From a virus, in the IMG/VR virus record IMGVR_UViG_3300009537_000136, positions 1 to 27,797 of that record: a DNA stretch of 27,797 nucleotides; one strand, 5' to 3'. How positions within the stretch are numbered: the stretch's first letter is position 1; the number at the start of each line of letters is the position of its first letter. The notes under the pieces were generated by a model. That model had not been told where the DNA came from. It did no database searches and worked only from the letters and a program-made list of their open reading frames with translations. Positions 20,310 through 27,797 of the stretch are shown here, one piece after another. A program made the position numbers and the translations under genes.

Positions 20310-20950
20310 TGGCAGAAGAACTGGTACTCAGAATCGATCTGAATGACAAAGACGCCCGCAGGCAAGCGGATGATCTGGATGGGAACATCCGCGATCTTCG
20401 TCGAGAGCGCCAGAAGTTCGACCGGACCACGGGGCAATTGCGACGAGGTGCAGACACTGCTGGATCCACTGCGGGTCGAAGTGCCGTCGTCGGTGCAGTG
20501 GCCGGATCAAAGCAACGGGCGGTTGGAATTGTACGCCAAGCATTCGGCGCCCTTGCCCTGACCGAGGCTTTGAGCATACTCGGCCCGGTTCTGTCTGAAG
20601 GAATTAAAGCGACTCCGGGAGTTCCTGAGCCGATCAAGGCATTTACAACCACGGCCATTGATTCAGCATTTGATACGGTTCAGAAGAGAATTTCTGAGAT
20701 TCAAGCATCGATCAAGACCGCAGGACAGGCAAAAGAACTCTTGAAAGCCTTTGCCGTAACCGGAAACATCCCTCCATCAGATCAATTGTCGGACATCGGA
20801 ACAGCTCTGTTCTCCGTCAACGCTGCGCGGGCGAAATTCGACAAAGACGTAAATGAGGCCCTCCTGCGAGTCGGAACCAGAAACACGATCAACGGGGCGT
20901 CGAAAGTATTTCAAAAACAAATCTTTGACCGATTGAACAGGACATCCTAA
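20309..20950 (+). CDS. Putative short tape-measure protein
   Basis: Encodes 213 aa from ATG 20309, sharing a base with the upstream stop. The N-terminus is a charged coiled coil (NDKDARRQADDLDGNIRDLRRERQKFDR), then Ala/Gly-rich segments (AGSTAGRSAVVGAVAG) and more helix (AIDSAFDTVQKRISEIQASI). This is tape-measure style. Siphovirus tape measures are commonly 600 aa or more, so 213 aa would imply a short tail, or a truncated or divided measure. It may instead be an unrelated helical tail protein. No clear transmembrane helices. Confidence 0.4.
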   Translation: MAEELVLRIDLNDKDARRQADDLDGNIRDLRRERQKFDRTTGQLRRGADTAGSTAGRSAVVGAVAGSKQRAVGIVRQAFGALALTEALSILGPVLSEGIKATPGVPEPIKAFTTTAIDSAFDTVQKRISEIQASIKTAGQAKELLKAFAVTGNIPPSDQLSDIGTALFSVNAARAKFDKDVNEALLRVGTRNTINGASKVFQKQIFDRLNRTS

Positions 20951-22380
20951 TGGCGATCGTAGACCAGGAAATAACCATATCGTACGGAGCCGTCTCGATT
21001 GGTGGGACCACGGATCGATTGATCGATTCGAAGGTTCAGAAAATTCGGGTCCGAAAGTCATATGAAGAGTGGGAGCTTGAGGCGTTATTCGTGACGGTCG
21101 GATCTGTCAGCGATGCGGCGTTTGCTGCCGAAATCAGTGCTCTTGAAATAGCATTTCGGGAGCCAGACAACGCCATTACAGTGACCCATAATTCCGAGAC
21201 ATGGTATTCGTTCAGCCCTGCCTCGAACACCGGATTCAACACTCGGGCCGAAATCAGCAAGCCGGGAGACGACGCGGACACCGTTCGGAGCCGAGCGTAT
21301 GTGGTGACCTTGCGGGCAGAATTGCCGGCAGATAAAACAGGCAGGGGTGGCCGGAGGGATTCCGAAGTCTTGATCGATTACGAGAACTCCCAAAGACGAT
21401 GCGTCGAGATCAGTGGAACGTACACAGCGATCGGCGGAAACTCGGCGCTCGATCAATATACGGCATCGATCGATGCTTATACCGGATCGGTTCTCAGTGC
21501 CGTGGACGCTGCCGCGACATGGGAGCTCCAAACCCCGCATCAGGTTCGCCACGATGACCAGAACAAGGTGGCCACATTCACGAAACGATATTGTGAAATC
21601 ATTGCAAACCAAGCCAGCGGGACACTCGACGATGACGACATCGTCAGATCCACCATGAAGATCAGCCGAAAGGAACTCGGCGATGGTGACAGCCTCGCGA
21701 ACGGAACAGCCCCAACGCGACTGACCGAGATGGATGCGACGTACGAGACATGGATCAACAAGGAAAACACGACGGATCTTGAGGCAAAATGGAATGGGTC
21801 GATCAAGGATCTCATACTTGAAAACATCCAGACATTTTCAAACGCTGGATTCATTGCCGTGACCGTCCTGAATCCGGTATTTGAGCCAGACGAAAATAAA
21901 ATCACGGCCACCGTTCAGGTTCTCGCCCATGGCGGGAACAATATCCTCGAATATGAACTCAGAACCCGCATATCGAGCGGAACCGGAGCGGTGATCCAAA
22001 AGGTTCATAACGGCGATCCTCATGCGGGGTATACGTGGCCCGGACCGGGGCCGAAGGTCTTGGTTTCGACTCATCGTGGAAAGGTTGCTGGAACTCTGTT
22101 CGAAGAAGACCTCGAGAAGGATGGTATCGGAGCCGTATTCGGAGGAGGTGGGGGTGTCGGGCCAGCGGCTCCGGGAGGCCCAAATCGTGCAGGAGGGGCA
22201 GGGAATACAGGAAACGATGGATACGTGTTGCAGAACCGAACGGCTGATGTATCTCGAAAGCAGGTCGGCCTGTCGGAAGGGGCGTTCTTTGTCTCTGAAT
22301 TCGAGATTATAGAGACCTCAGAGTTCGTCAAGGGGTTTGACGTTGCGCCTCCTGTAGTCTTCTCTCCATTCAGGCCATAG
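20950..22380 (+). CDS. Distal tail or baseplate protein with Gly-rich linker
   Basis: Encodes 476 aa from ATG 20950, overlapping the previous stop by ATGG/TAA arrangement. The N-terminal third (ITISYGAVSIGGTT, VRKSYEEWELEALFVTV) is strand-rich, like distal-tail or hub proteins. A Gly/Pro-rich linker lies at 394-423 (FGGGGGVGPAAPGGP), followed by a short C-terminal domain ending in PPVVFSPFRP. It precedes the large 727-aa protein and is probably part of the tail tip. No enzyme motif is visible. The assignment rests mainly on position and composition. Confidence 0.5.
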   Translation: MAIVDQEITISYGAVSIGGTTDRLIDSKVQKIRVRKSYEEWELEALFVTVGSVSDAAFAAEISALEIAFREPDNAITVTHNSETWYSFSPASNTGFNTRAEISKPGDDADTVRSRAYVVTLRAELPADKTGRGGRRDSEVLIDYENSQRRCVEISGTYTAIGGNSALDQYTASIDAYTGSVLSAVDAAATWELQTPHQVRHDDQNKVATFTKRYCEIIANQASGTLDDDDIVRSTMKISRKELGDGDSLANGTAPTRLTEMDATYETWINKENTTDLEAKWNGSIKDLILENIQTFSNAGFIAVTVLNPVFEPDENKITATVQVLAHGGNNILEYELRTRISSGTGAVIQKVHNGDPHAGYTWPGPGPKVLVSTHRGKVAGTLFEEDLEKDGIGAVFGGGGGVGPAAPGGPNRAGGAGNTGNDGYVLQNRTADVSRKQVGLSEGAFFVSEFEIIETSEFVKGFDVAPPVVFSPFRP

Positions 22381-22382
22381 AC

Positions 22383-24566
22383 ATGTCCCTTGCGCTCATT
22401 GATGACATACCGATCTCGACGAAAAATTCTGTGCGATGGGAACTCGCGCGAGGAACCGATCCAGTCATCGAGCGGTTTACGACCGTTCGGACCCCGATCA
22501 TTGTCGACAAATTGAACGCACTGGGAAACGCCCATCTCCCTGTAACCTTGACAATGGGGGCCGATACAGAGAATCAAATTGAAGTAAAAAATCTGTATAT
22601 CGTCAACATCCTTCCAGATACGAATCCATATGAAATGCAGATCGAGGTGGCTGACGTTCGTTTCTGGTGGAATTACATTCACATCAGGCGGGCAATGAAT
22701 ATGCCTCGACGGGTGGGGTTTCGACGTCGTGGGGCGTTCAACGAACAGCTTCAGCAGGAAGTGGTAGAATCTCTCCGTTTCGCAAAGTATAGCTTGACCG
22801 ATCCAAATAATGCAGACAGCCCACCGTTTACGCCTCAGATCGCACTGGATTCGATCCTCGAAGAGATCAAAACGAAACTGAAGGACAGTGCAGAGATCGA
22901 AATGAACTATGATACGTCCTCGTTGACGTATTTCAAGCAGTTGACTTTTCAGGGTGTCGAGCTCGACGACCCCGGGAACGTGGCGGTGTCTCGGATTATG
23001 GAGTTCGTCCCCGGGGCATATCCATATCCGGATTACGATGGAATCATTCGGTTCGATAACAATCTGACAGGATTTGAAGAGAACGCAGTCAATAACCTCG
23101 GACCGGAACTCGCAGACAAAGGGCATATTGAAGTTGTATCAAATTCGTTTACTCGGCCACAGGAAATCCACATTCTGTTCACCCGTGAATGTGAGGTCCG
23201 GTTTGATTTCGAAGAACCGACTACAAAGAACGATACAATTGCATTGATTGAAGATGGTCGTTTCATCGAGAACGTTCTCCCGATCCCCGACTTCAAGTTG
23301 AATTCAAATGGAGTGGATGTGGCTCAGGGAACGTTCATGGATATCGGGTCGTATATCGCATCCATCACATCCCCGACGGGAACGATTAAAGACATTGATT
23401 TTCCATTGATCCGACAAGCCATGGTCCTCAACGAGGGGATCTGGTCGGCGCTTGGTTTGGCTGGAAGTGTAGATTTGACGAGCGAGGAGGCCGATTGGGC
23501 TGCGAGATGGGCGGCGATCCAGACGCATTTCCGAACGACTATGCGGATCAATCGGGTGTGGACGGATCGGATGTATGCGATCAAGCCTTATTTGGTGGCG
23601 ACGATCGATCCGGTGAGTGGCCAGAGGGCTCCGGCAATGGCTTTCATGGATCAGACCATCGTTGCAAGCCAGCGGGCGCAGCTGTTCTCTGCGATCAATG
23701 GAAATGACATCCCGTACGGGTTTCAGGTCTTGGGATACCCAACCGGGCCGATCAACGAAGAAAGCCGACCCGCATTCGGTCGGGTCCAGATCCTCGATGA
23801 AGATCAAGGTGTCATCCATGTTTCGTCGCAGCTCGACCCGTATCGTTTCGGGGATCGAGTTCTTCCCGGCCTGGTCGAAGCGGATACGATGCCGAATTAT
23901 GATCCGACTCAATGGCGGAACTCGCCTGCAACGTTTGATTCCGTCGCCGGAAACGGCAAGGTTCCTCAATTGAAAGACGGATTCAAGCTCGCCATTCTTC
24001 TGACCGCGATTCCAGCGGCTCCGAACAACAATAATCAATTTGAGCGAATTATCATCAGGCCGAATGATGTCATGGACACAATCGCCGGAATCAGCCCGAA
24101 AGCCAGTGAGGGACTTTTATCGGCCAATGGTCCGGCAATGGAGATCCGAATCCAGCCGGGTACGGCAACGGCCTTGATCGCATGGGACGATTCCCGGTCA
24201 GATGATATCGAAAAGATTTTCGGTGTGCAGGATGGTGAAGCAAATACAGACGGGCTGGTAGTGAATAAGAGCGATGGTGGAACCGTCCGGGGCGAGGCGT
24301 CCAATGCCGTATCAATAGACATCGTTGCAAAGTTCGTGGCAGCGGCGAAGTATATCGAGATGTCCGATCGGATGCAGGGAAGCGCACAGGGTTACATCAG
24401 GCAGATCAACCCGACCGGATGGCTTGAAACCGTCATCCACAACGTCCTCGCAGATGGACAGGCGATCACAACATTGCAGATGAAGGATCGTCTCCCTGCC
24501 ATCAGCCCAACAAGCCTGATGGACAATTCGACGCGACGAATCCTCTTGAAGATGGTGGGTCAATAA
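22383..24566 (+). CDS. Large tail-tip/hub structural protein, 727 aa
   Basis: Encodes 727 aa from ATG 22383, 3 nt after the previous gene's stop. The first ~130 residues (DDIPISTKNSVRWELARGTDPVIERFTTV, PVTLTMGADTENQIEVKNLYIVNILPDTNPYEMQIEVADVRFWW) have the strand pattern of phage hub or baseplate proteins that form a tube-like N-terminal domain. DVRFWWNYIHIRR is characteristic of such proteins in siphophages. The rest is long and beta-rich with no obvious enzymatic motif. It is the largest protein before the fibre genes. Confidence 0.55.
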   Translation: MSLALIDDIPISTKNSVRWELARGTDPVIERFTTVRTPIIVDKLNALGNAHLPVTLTMGADTENQIEVKNLYIVNILPDTNPYEMQIEVADVRFWWNYIHIRRAMNMPRRVGFRRRGAFNEQLQQEVVESLRFAKYSLTDPNNADSPPFTPQIALDSILEEIKTKLKDSAEIEMNYDTSSLTYFKQLTFQGVELDDPGNVAVSRIMEFVPGAYPYPDYDGIIRFDNNLTGFEENAVNNLGPELADKGHIEVVSNSFTRPQEIHILFTRECEVRFDFEEPTTKNDTIALIEDGRFIENVLPIPDFKLNSNGVDVAQGTFMDIGSYIASITSPTGTIKDIDFPLIRQAMVLNEGIWSALGLAGSVDLTSEEADWAARWAAIQTHFRTTMRINRVWTDRMYAIKPYLVATIDPVSGQRAPAMAFMDQTIVASQRAQLFSAINGNDIPYGFQVLGYPTGPINEESRPAFGRVQILDEDQGVIHVSSQLDPYRFGDRVLPGLVEADTMPNYDPTQWRNSPATFDSVAGNGKVPQLKDGFKLAILLTAIPAAPNNNNQFERIIIRPNDVMDTIAGISPKASEGLLSANGPAMEIRIQPGTATALIAWDDSRSDDIEKIFGVQDGEANTDGLVVNKSDGGTVRGEASNAVSIDIVAKFVAAAKYIEMSDRMQGSAQGYIRQINPTGWLETVIHNVLADGQAITTLQMKDRLPAISPTSLMDNSTRRILLKMVGQ

Positions 24567-24567
24567 G

Positions 24568-26910
24568 ATGCCGGGATGGGATAATGATGTTCTGGGTGGG
24601 CCGAAGCCATTACAAGATTGGTCTCAGCTTGCCATTGGCTCGAACGAATTCAGCTCGATGCTGGAGAAGGCCGGGCGGCTTGTCAACCGGAATATCGGTG
24701 ATGGAGAGGCCAGCCAGTGGGTTCCGGATGCGGAGTCCGGGGGCGTGACGGATGGATCGTTCCTGTTCCTCCGTCAGGATGCCAATGCGGGGGGATGGCG
24801 TCGGGGGCCGTGGCCTGTTTCGACGGATACGAAATCCACAGCACCCTTGAATCGGACGGCTTTTGATACCTATCCATCGGGGACGGTTCCGACGTTTGCA
24901 TTTCCGATCATCGACAAGACCTATGATCCAGCTATCGATATGTTCTATCGAGAGCAGCCGGACTACCACCCCGACTGGCCTCGAATTCCGGGCGGTATGT
25001 CCGGGTTCGTCACGGCGGCGGTGGACTATCAGAAGCAGGTTCCGATCTACCTCCACGGAGACCCTCGACTCGTAGCGGTGAATTTCGCGGGGGATCCTTT
25101 TTGCGGATCACTGGTTTGCGATCTGAATGCAGACGATGAGCTCGATACCGATCGATGCGCGAGACTGCAATCGGCGTGGAGGGTCGTTCTGACCCGGAAT
25201 GGGTGCGGAGATTTCAAGGTCACCGGCGCCCTGAACGGCCTCGCATGGCAGCTCGGATACAGCGGACAGGACAAGATTGCAGGACTCGGCATGACGTATG
25301 ACACCGAGAACATCCCGGCGGGATTCACAGGATCGGCGGCGGGTAGTGATCGTGGCATCGTCGGTCTGTTCGGGATGAAGGCATACGGGCCTTTTGATGT
25401 CGGGGACTACGTCGATCAGCACCAGATAGGCGTGACAGCAGACGGGGAGCCGATCAATTCCGGGCACATCACCACCGATGCGTATTTCCACGGCCATGGC
25501 GGCGATGCGCCGTTGCATTTTCAGGCTGCATTGTATCGAGAGCCTCCGAAGCAACCCCTCAAGACTCGCGTCCATCTCCGATACGATCCCAAGATAAAGC
25601 ATCCTCATGTATGCGGCGAGAAGGACGGAATGTGGCGCTGGATCGCCGAGGCCATGTTCGACATTCCCCCGACGGATCAACCCCCTCCTCCTCCGGGACC
25701 GGGACCAGGGCCAGGACCGGGTGGCGGTGGTGGTGGAGCGGGTGGAGGAGGAGCAGGCGGCGCAGGTGGAGGCCCGGGGCCAAAGCCGAAGCCTATCCCT
25801 GATTTCGAGACGCCGGGTCTGATTGGACCGGCAGAGATATTCCGACTCCTGTCGCAGGAGATGGAAGAAGCGTTTCGAAGTCGAGCCGTCGATACGCCAC
25901 CAGAGGCGTTCGGATCAACGACCGTCCAGACATCCTTCCCGGCGATCCTGATGCGCCCGACAGTCGCAAGCATAATGGAAGCGGACCTTCGATCGGATCG
26001 GAACCCGACCGATGAATCGATCGACTGGTACAACGCAACGGCACCCGTCACCCTCCGGATGGAGGGCTTCGGTCAAGTCGTCGGATCAACCCCGATCTAC
26101 ACTCAAGCACCCGGAGACGGTCGATTCCGACCGGGGACGTCGAACGGCGGAATGCTTTTCGTCAACCCCGAACTTGACCTCGCGGACTATGAAACGAGCT
26201 TTGAGCCGGATGAGATAACAAAATCCACATCGTACGTCGTCATGACTCCCGGCGTCAATTTGGGGTTCGGCCTCCCCGACCTGACCACAGGGGGCGTGAA
26301 ATCGGCCCATGTCCTGATCGGAGATATTGACACTCCGGCCAACCCCGGCCTTGAGTTCGCATGCGTGAACCACCTCGGAACGCAAAGCACGATCTGGAAA
26401 GCCGACTGCATCTCGGTGAACTATTACGACGACATCGTTCTGTATTTCGGCGACGACGTAGCAGACCGATCGGCACATTTCTTCGAGGCGTCAAGCGGAA
26501 ACTATGTCACGGATTTGACTTCGTTGAACTCGACGAACGTATGGGAGGTCCGTGGAGGGCTGACGGGATTCGAGAAAACCGATCCAGTATCGACACTGGA
26601 AACAGGCGGCTCGTTTGGTGCGACGGTAACGACGGTGACAGCCACGACCCCGTTGGACGCCTCATACTATTGCGTCTTAGTGAACAACTCCGCAGCGGCC
26701 AACATCCTCTTGCCAACATCCTCCACGAGTGCAAACCGGATCTATGTCATCAAGAAGATCAGTGCAACGGGCGGAGGCCGGACCGTCACGATTGTGCCGG
26801 CCACAATCGACGGGCAGGAGTACGTTGACGGGCAGACGACGCATGTGATAAACAAGCAGTACGACACGATTATGATTCAATGCGACGGATCAGACTGGTT
26901 TATAATCTGA
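24568..26910 (+). CDS. Tail/adhesion protein with long Pro-Gly hinge
   Basis: Encodes 780 aa from ATG 24568. Three parts are visible. Residues 1-370 are a globular domain with CGSLVCDLNADDELDTDRC (179-197), an acidic Asp-rich loop that could hold Ca2+, and several Trp-rich stretches. Residues 372-411 form a hinge of Pro/Gly repeats (QPPPPPGPGPGPGPG, then GGAGGGGAGGAGG) ending in KPKPIP. Residues 412-780 form a second domain whose end, NKQYDTIMIQCDGSDWFII, is a typical fibre C-terminus. A protein with a flexible linker between tail-anchored and exposed parts is likely. Confidence 0.55.
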   Translation: MPGWDNDVLGGPKPLQDWSQLAIGSNEFSSMLEKAGRLVNRNIGDGEASQWVPDAESGGVTDGSFLFLRQDANAGGWRRGPWPVSTDTKSTAPLNRTAFDTYPSGTVPTFAFPIIDKTYDPAIDMFYREQPDYHPDWPRIPGGMSGFVTAAVDYQKQVPIYLHGDPRLVAVNFAGDPFCGSLVCDLNADDELDTDRCARLQSAWRVVLTRNGCGDFKVTGALNGLAWQLGYSGQDKIAGLGMTYDTENIPAGFTGSAAGSDRGIVGLFGMKAYGPFDVGDYVDQHQIGVTADGEPINSGHITTDAYFHGHGGDAPLHFQAALYREPPKQPLKTRVHLRYDPKIKHPHVCGEKDGMWRWIAEAMFDIPPTDQPPPPPGPGPGPGPGGGGGGAGGGGAGGAGGGPGPKPKPIPDFETPGLIGPAEIFRLLSQEMEEAFRSRAVDTPPEAFGSTTVQTSFPAILMRPTVASIMEADLRSDRNPTDESIDWYNATAPVTLRMEGFGQVVGSTPIYTQAPGDGRFRPGTSNGGMLFVNPELDLADYETSFEPDEITKSTSYVVMTPGVNLGFGLPDLTTGGVKSAHVLIGDIDTPANPGLEFACVNHLGTQSTIWKADCISVNYYDDIVLYFGDDVADRSAHFFEASSGNYVTDLTSLNSTNVWEVRGGLTGFEKTDPVSTLETGGSFGATVTTVTATTPLDASYYCVLVNNSAAANILLPTSSTSANRIYVIKKISATGGGRTVTIVPATIDGQEYVDGQTTHVINKQYDTIMIQCDGSDWFII

Positions 26911-26917
26911 GGCAACT

Positions 26918-27797
26918 ATGTCCTATTTTCAATCCCTGACATTTCACACAACCAGCCCGCTCGCAACGGATGATTCCGACGAGGGCTACGAGAACGGCCA
27001 TCTGTGGATCGACAACTCAGGACCGAGCCTATACATCCTCGAAGACGAGACACCCTCGGCGGCGGTCTGGACTTCCTTTGCTACGGGGGCGGGTGGCGGC
27101 ACCGACCTAACCGGCCTCGGAGTAGACAATCGGGTTGCTCGATGGGATGGGACGGATACGCTTCAGAGCAGCCTTGTATCCCTCTCCGATGCAGGACTCC
27201 TGACCTCTCTCGTGGATGGGATCGGGGGAGGACTCGCAGCGGGTGCAAGCGGAGATGTGCAGTGGTATCGGGGGGCAGCGGATCAGTGGAGGACGCCGGA
27301 TTCGTTGCGGGTGGATGGTCACCTAGCTGTCGGAGCATCGGGGGTTCCCGATGCAACAATTATCGGATATTTTTTTGAATCATTTACGAACACATCCGGA
27401 AGTCGATTTGGGATACTTGAAAATCTGGTAATCCAACCATCGGGTGCATCCAGTGCAAATTACTACGGTAATCAATCTATCGCTGCTCCCGTTACGGGGA
27501 ATGCGATAACAGGCGCAGTAATTGCATTGCATGGATGGATAAATTCAACGGTTATTCCGAATGGAAATACTCACTCGATTTATCGTTCGATGCAGGCTGA
27601 ACTCGATGTTCTGGCGTTATCCGGTGTTTCGACACATACGATCTCGGAGTACTCCGGTCTGCGAGTTATTGCACCGGTGGTTACGGTGCTTTCTGGCAGC
27701 GTGGCAATTACTAATGCCTATGGAATTTACATCGAAGATTTCAGCGATGCGACGATCACGAATGCGTACGGGATCTATCAGACGGGAACAACGGGCG
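26918..27797 (+). CDS. Fibre-like protein, truncated at the right edge
   Basis: ATG 26918 opens 293 codons that run to the window end without a stop. The start MSYFQSLTFHTTSPLATDDSDEGYENGHLWIDNSG and the stretch NRVARWDGTDTLQSSLVSLSDAG resemble phage tail-fibre N-terminal segments. Near the edge, NAYGIYIED and NAYGIYQT repeat a short beta motif seen in trimeric fibre shafts. From ~27360 onward base composition shifts towards A+T, as if a different module begins. It probably continues well beyond the window. No ribosome site is strong; GAGGCAA lies 4 nt upstream. Confidence 0.6.
   Translation, partial: MSYFQSLTFHTTSPLATDDSDEGYENGHLWIDNSGPSLYILEDETPSAAVWTSFATGAGGGTDLTGLGVDNRVARWDGTDTLQSSLVSLSDAGLLTSLVDGIGGGLAAGASGDVQWYRGAADQWRTPDSLRVDGHLAVGASGVPDATIIGYFFESFTNTSGSRFGILENLVIQPSGASSANYYGNQSIAAPVTGNAITGAVIALHGWINSTVIPNGNTHSIYRSMQAELDVLALSGVSTHTISEYSGLRVIAPVVTVLSGSVAITNAYGIYIEDFSDATITNAYGIYQTGTTG

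Noticed and set aside
25677-26051. Repetitive Gly/Pro antisense frame
   Set aside because: It arises from the hinge-coding GC-rich repeat of the + strand gene and has no independent support.
1-27797. CRISPR array, integrase, attachment site, IS element or replication origin
   Set aside because: No regularly spaced repeats, recombinase motifs, or terminal inverted repeats were found on reading both strands.

Overview
This window is a stretch of a tailed bacteriophage (or prophage) genome from an unidentified bacterial host. Every convincing gene lies on the + strand and they are packed as one co-oriented array with many 4-base stop/start overlaps. A bacterial host is indicated by purine-rich Shine-Dalgarno sites, GTG and TTG starts, and two strong intrinsic terminators. 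The head genes belong to the Mu-like lineage (DUF935-type portal, gpF-like minor head protein, gpI-like protease/scaffold, gpT-like capsid). No integrase, transposase, repressor, CRISPR array or rRNA is visible, so lifestyle cannot be judged. No stretch over 300 bases lacks a gene.

Layout. (1) 1-2069: very small accessory genes, three sharing a coiled-coil motif and some with Cys clusters. They are joined by a recurring 19-nt junction that is at once the Shine-Dalgarno site, the end of one gene and the start of the next. Two folded, tRNA-like elements lie between them (1111-1186 and 1609-1733), and a third lies just after the first glycosyltransferase gene (2668-2770). (2) 2066-7158: a sugar-modification island with four GT-A type glycosyltransferase-like proteins, an FkbM-type methyltransferase, a class I methyltransferase, and a 334-aa fusion of a methyltransferase to a protein-kinase-fold domain. 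(3) 7158-9240: small and large terminase subunits. (4) 9290-15669: portal, minor head protein, a DUF115-like protein, a small basic protein, protease/scaffold with a probable nested scaffold start, decoration protein and major capsid protein. (5) 15681-20950: connector and tail assembly, including a virion protein with a carbohydrate-binding-like jelly roll, gp36-like and gpG-like proteins, a tail-tube-like protein and a short tape-measure candidate. (6) 20950-27797: large distal tail or adhesion proteins, ending in a fibre-like gene that runs off the right edge.

How the parts fit: terminase packages DNA through the portal into a gpT-type capsid built on the protease/scaffold, and the connector genes attach the tail. 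The sugar island next to the packaging genes could decorate the virion or remodel a host surface polysaccharide. That role is inferred from gene content and position. The points most worth a second look are the three unusual tRNA-like elements, the repeated junction cassette, the methyltransferase-kinase fusion, and two terminators placed 12-14 nt upstream of structural-gene start codons.
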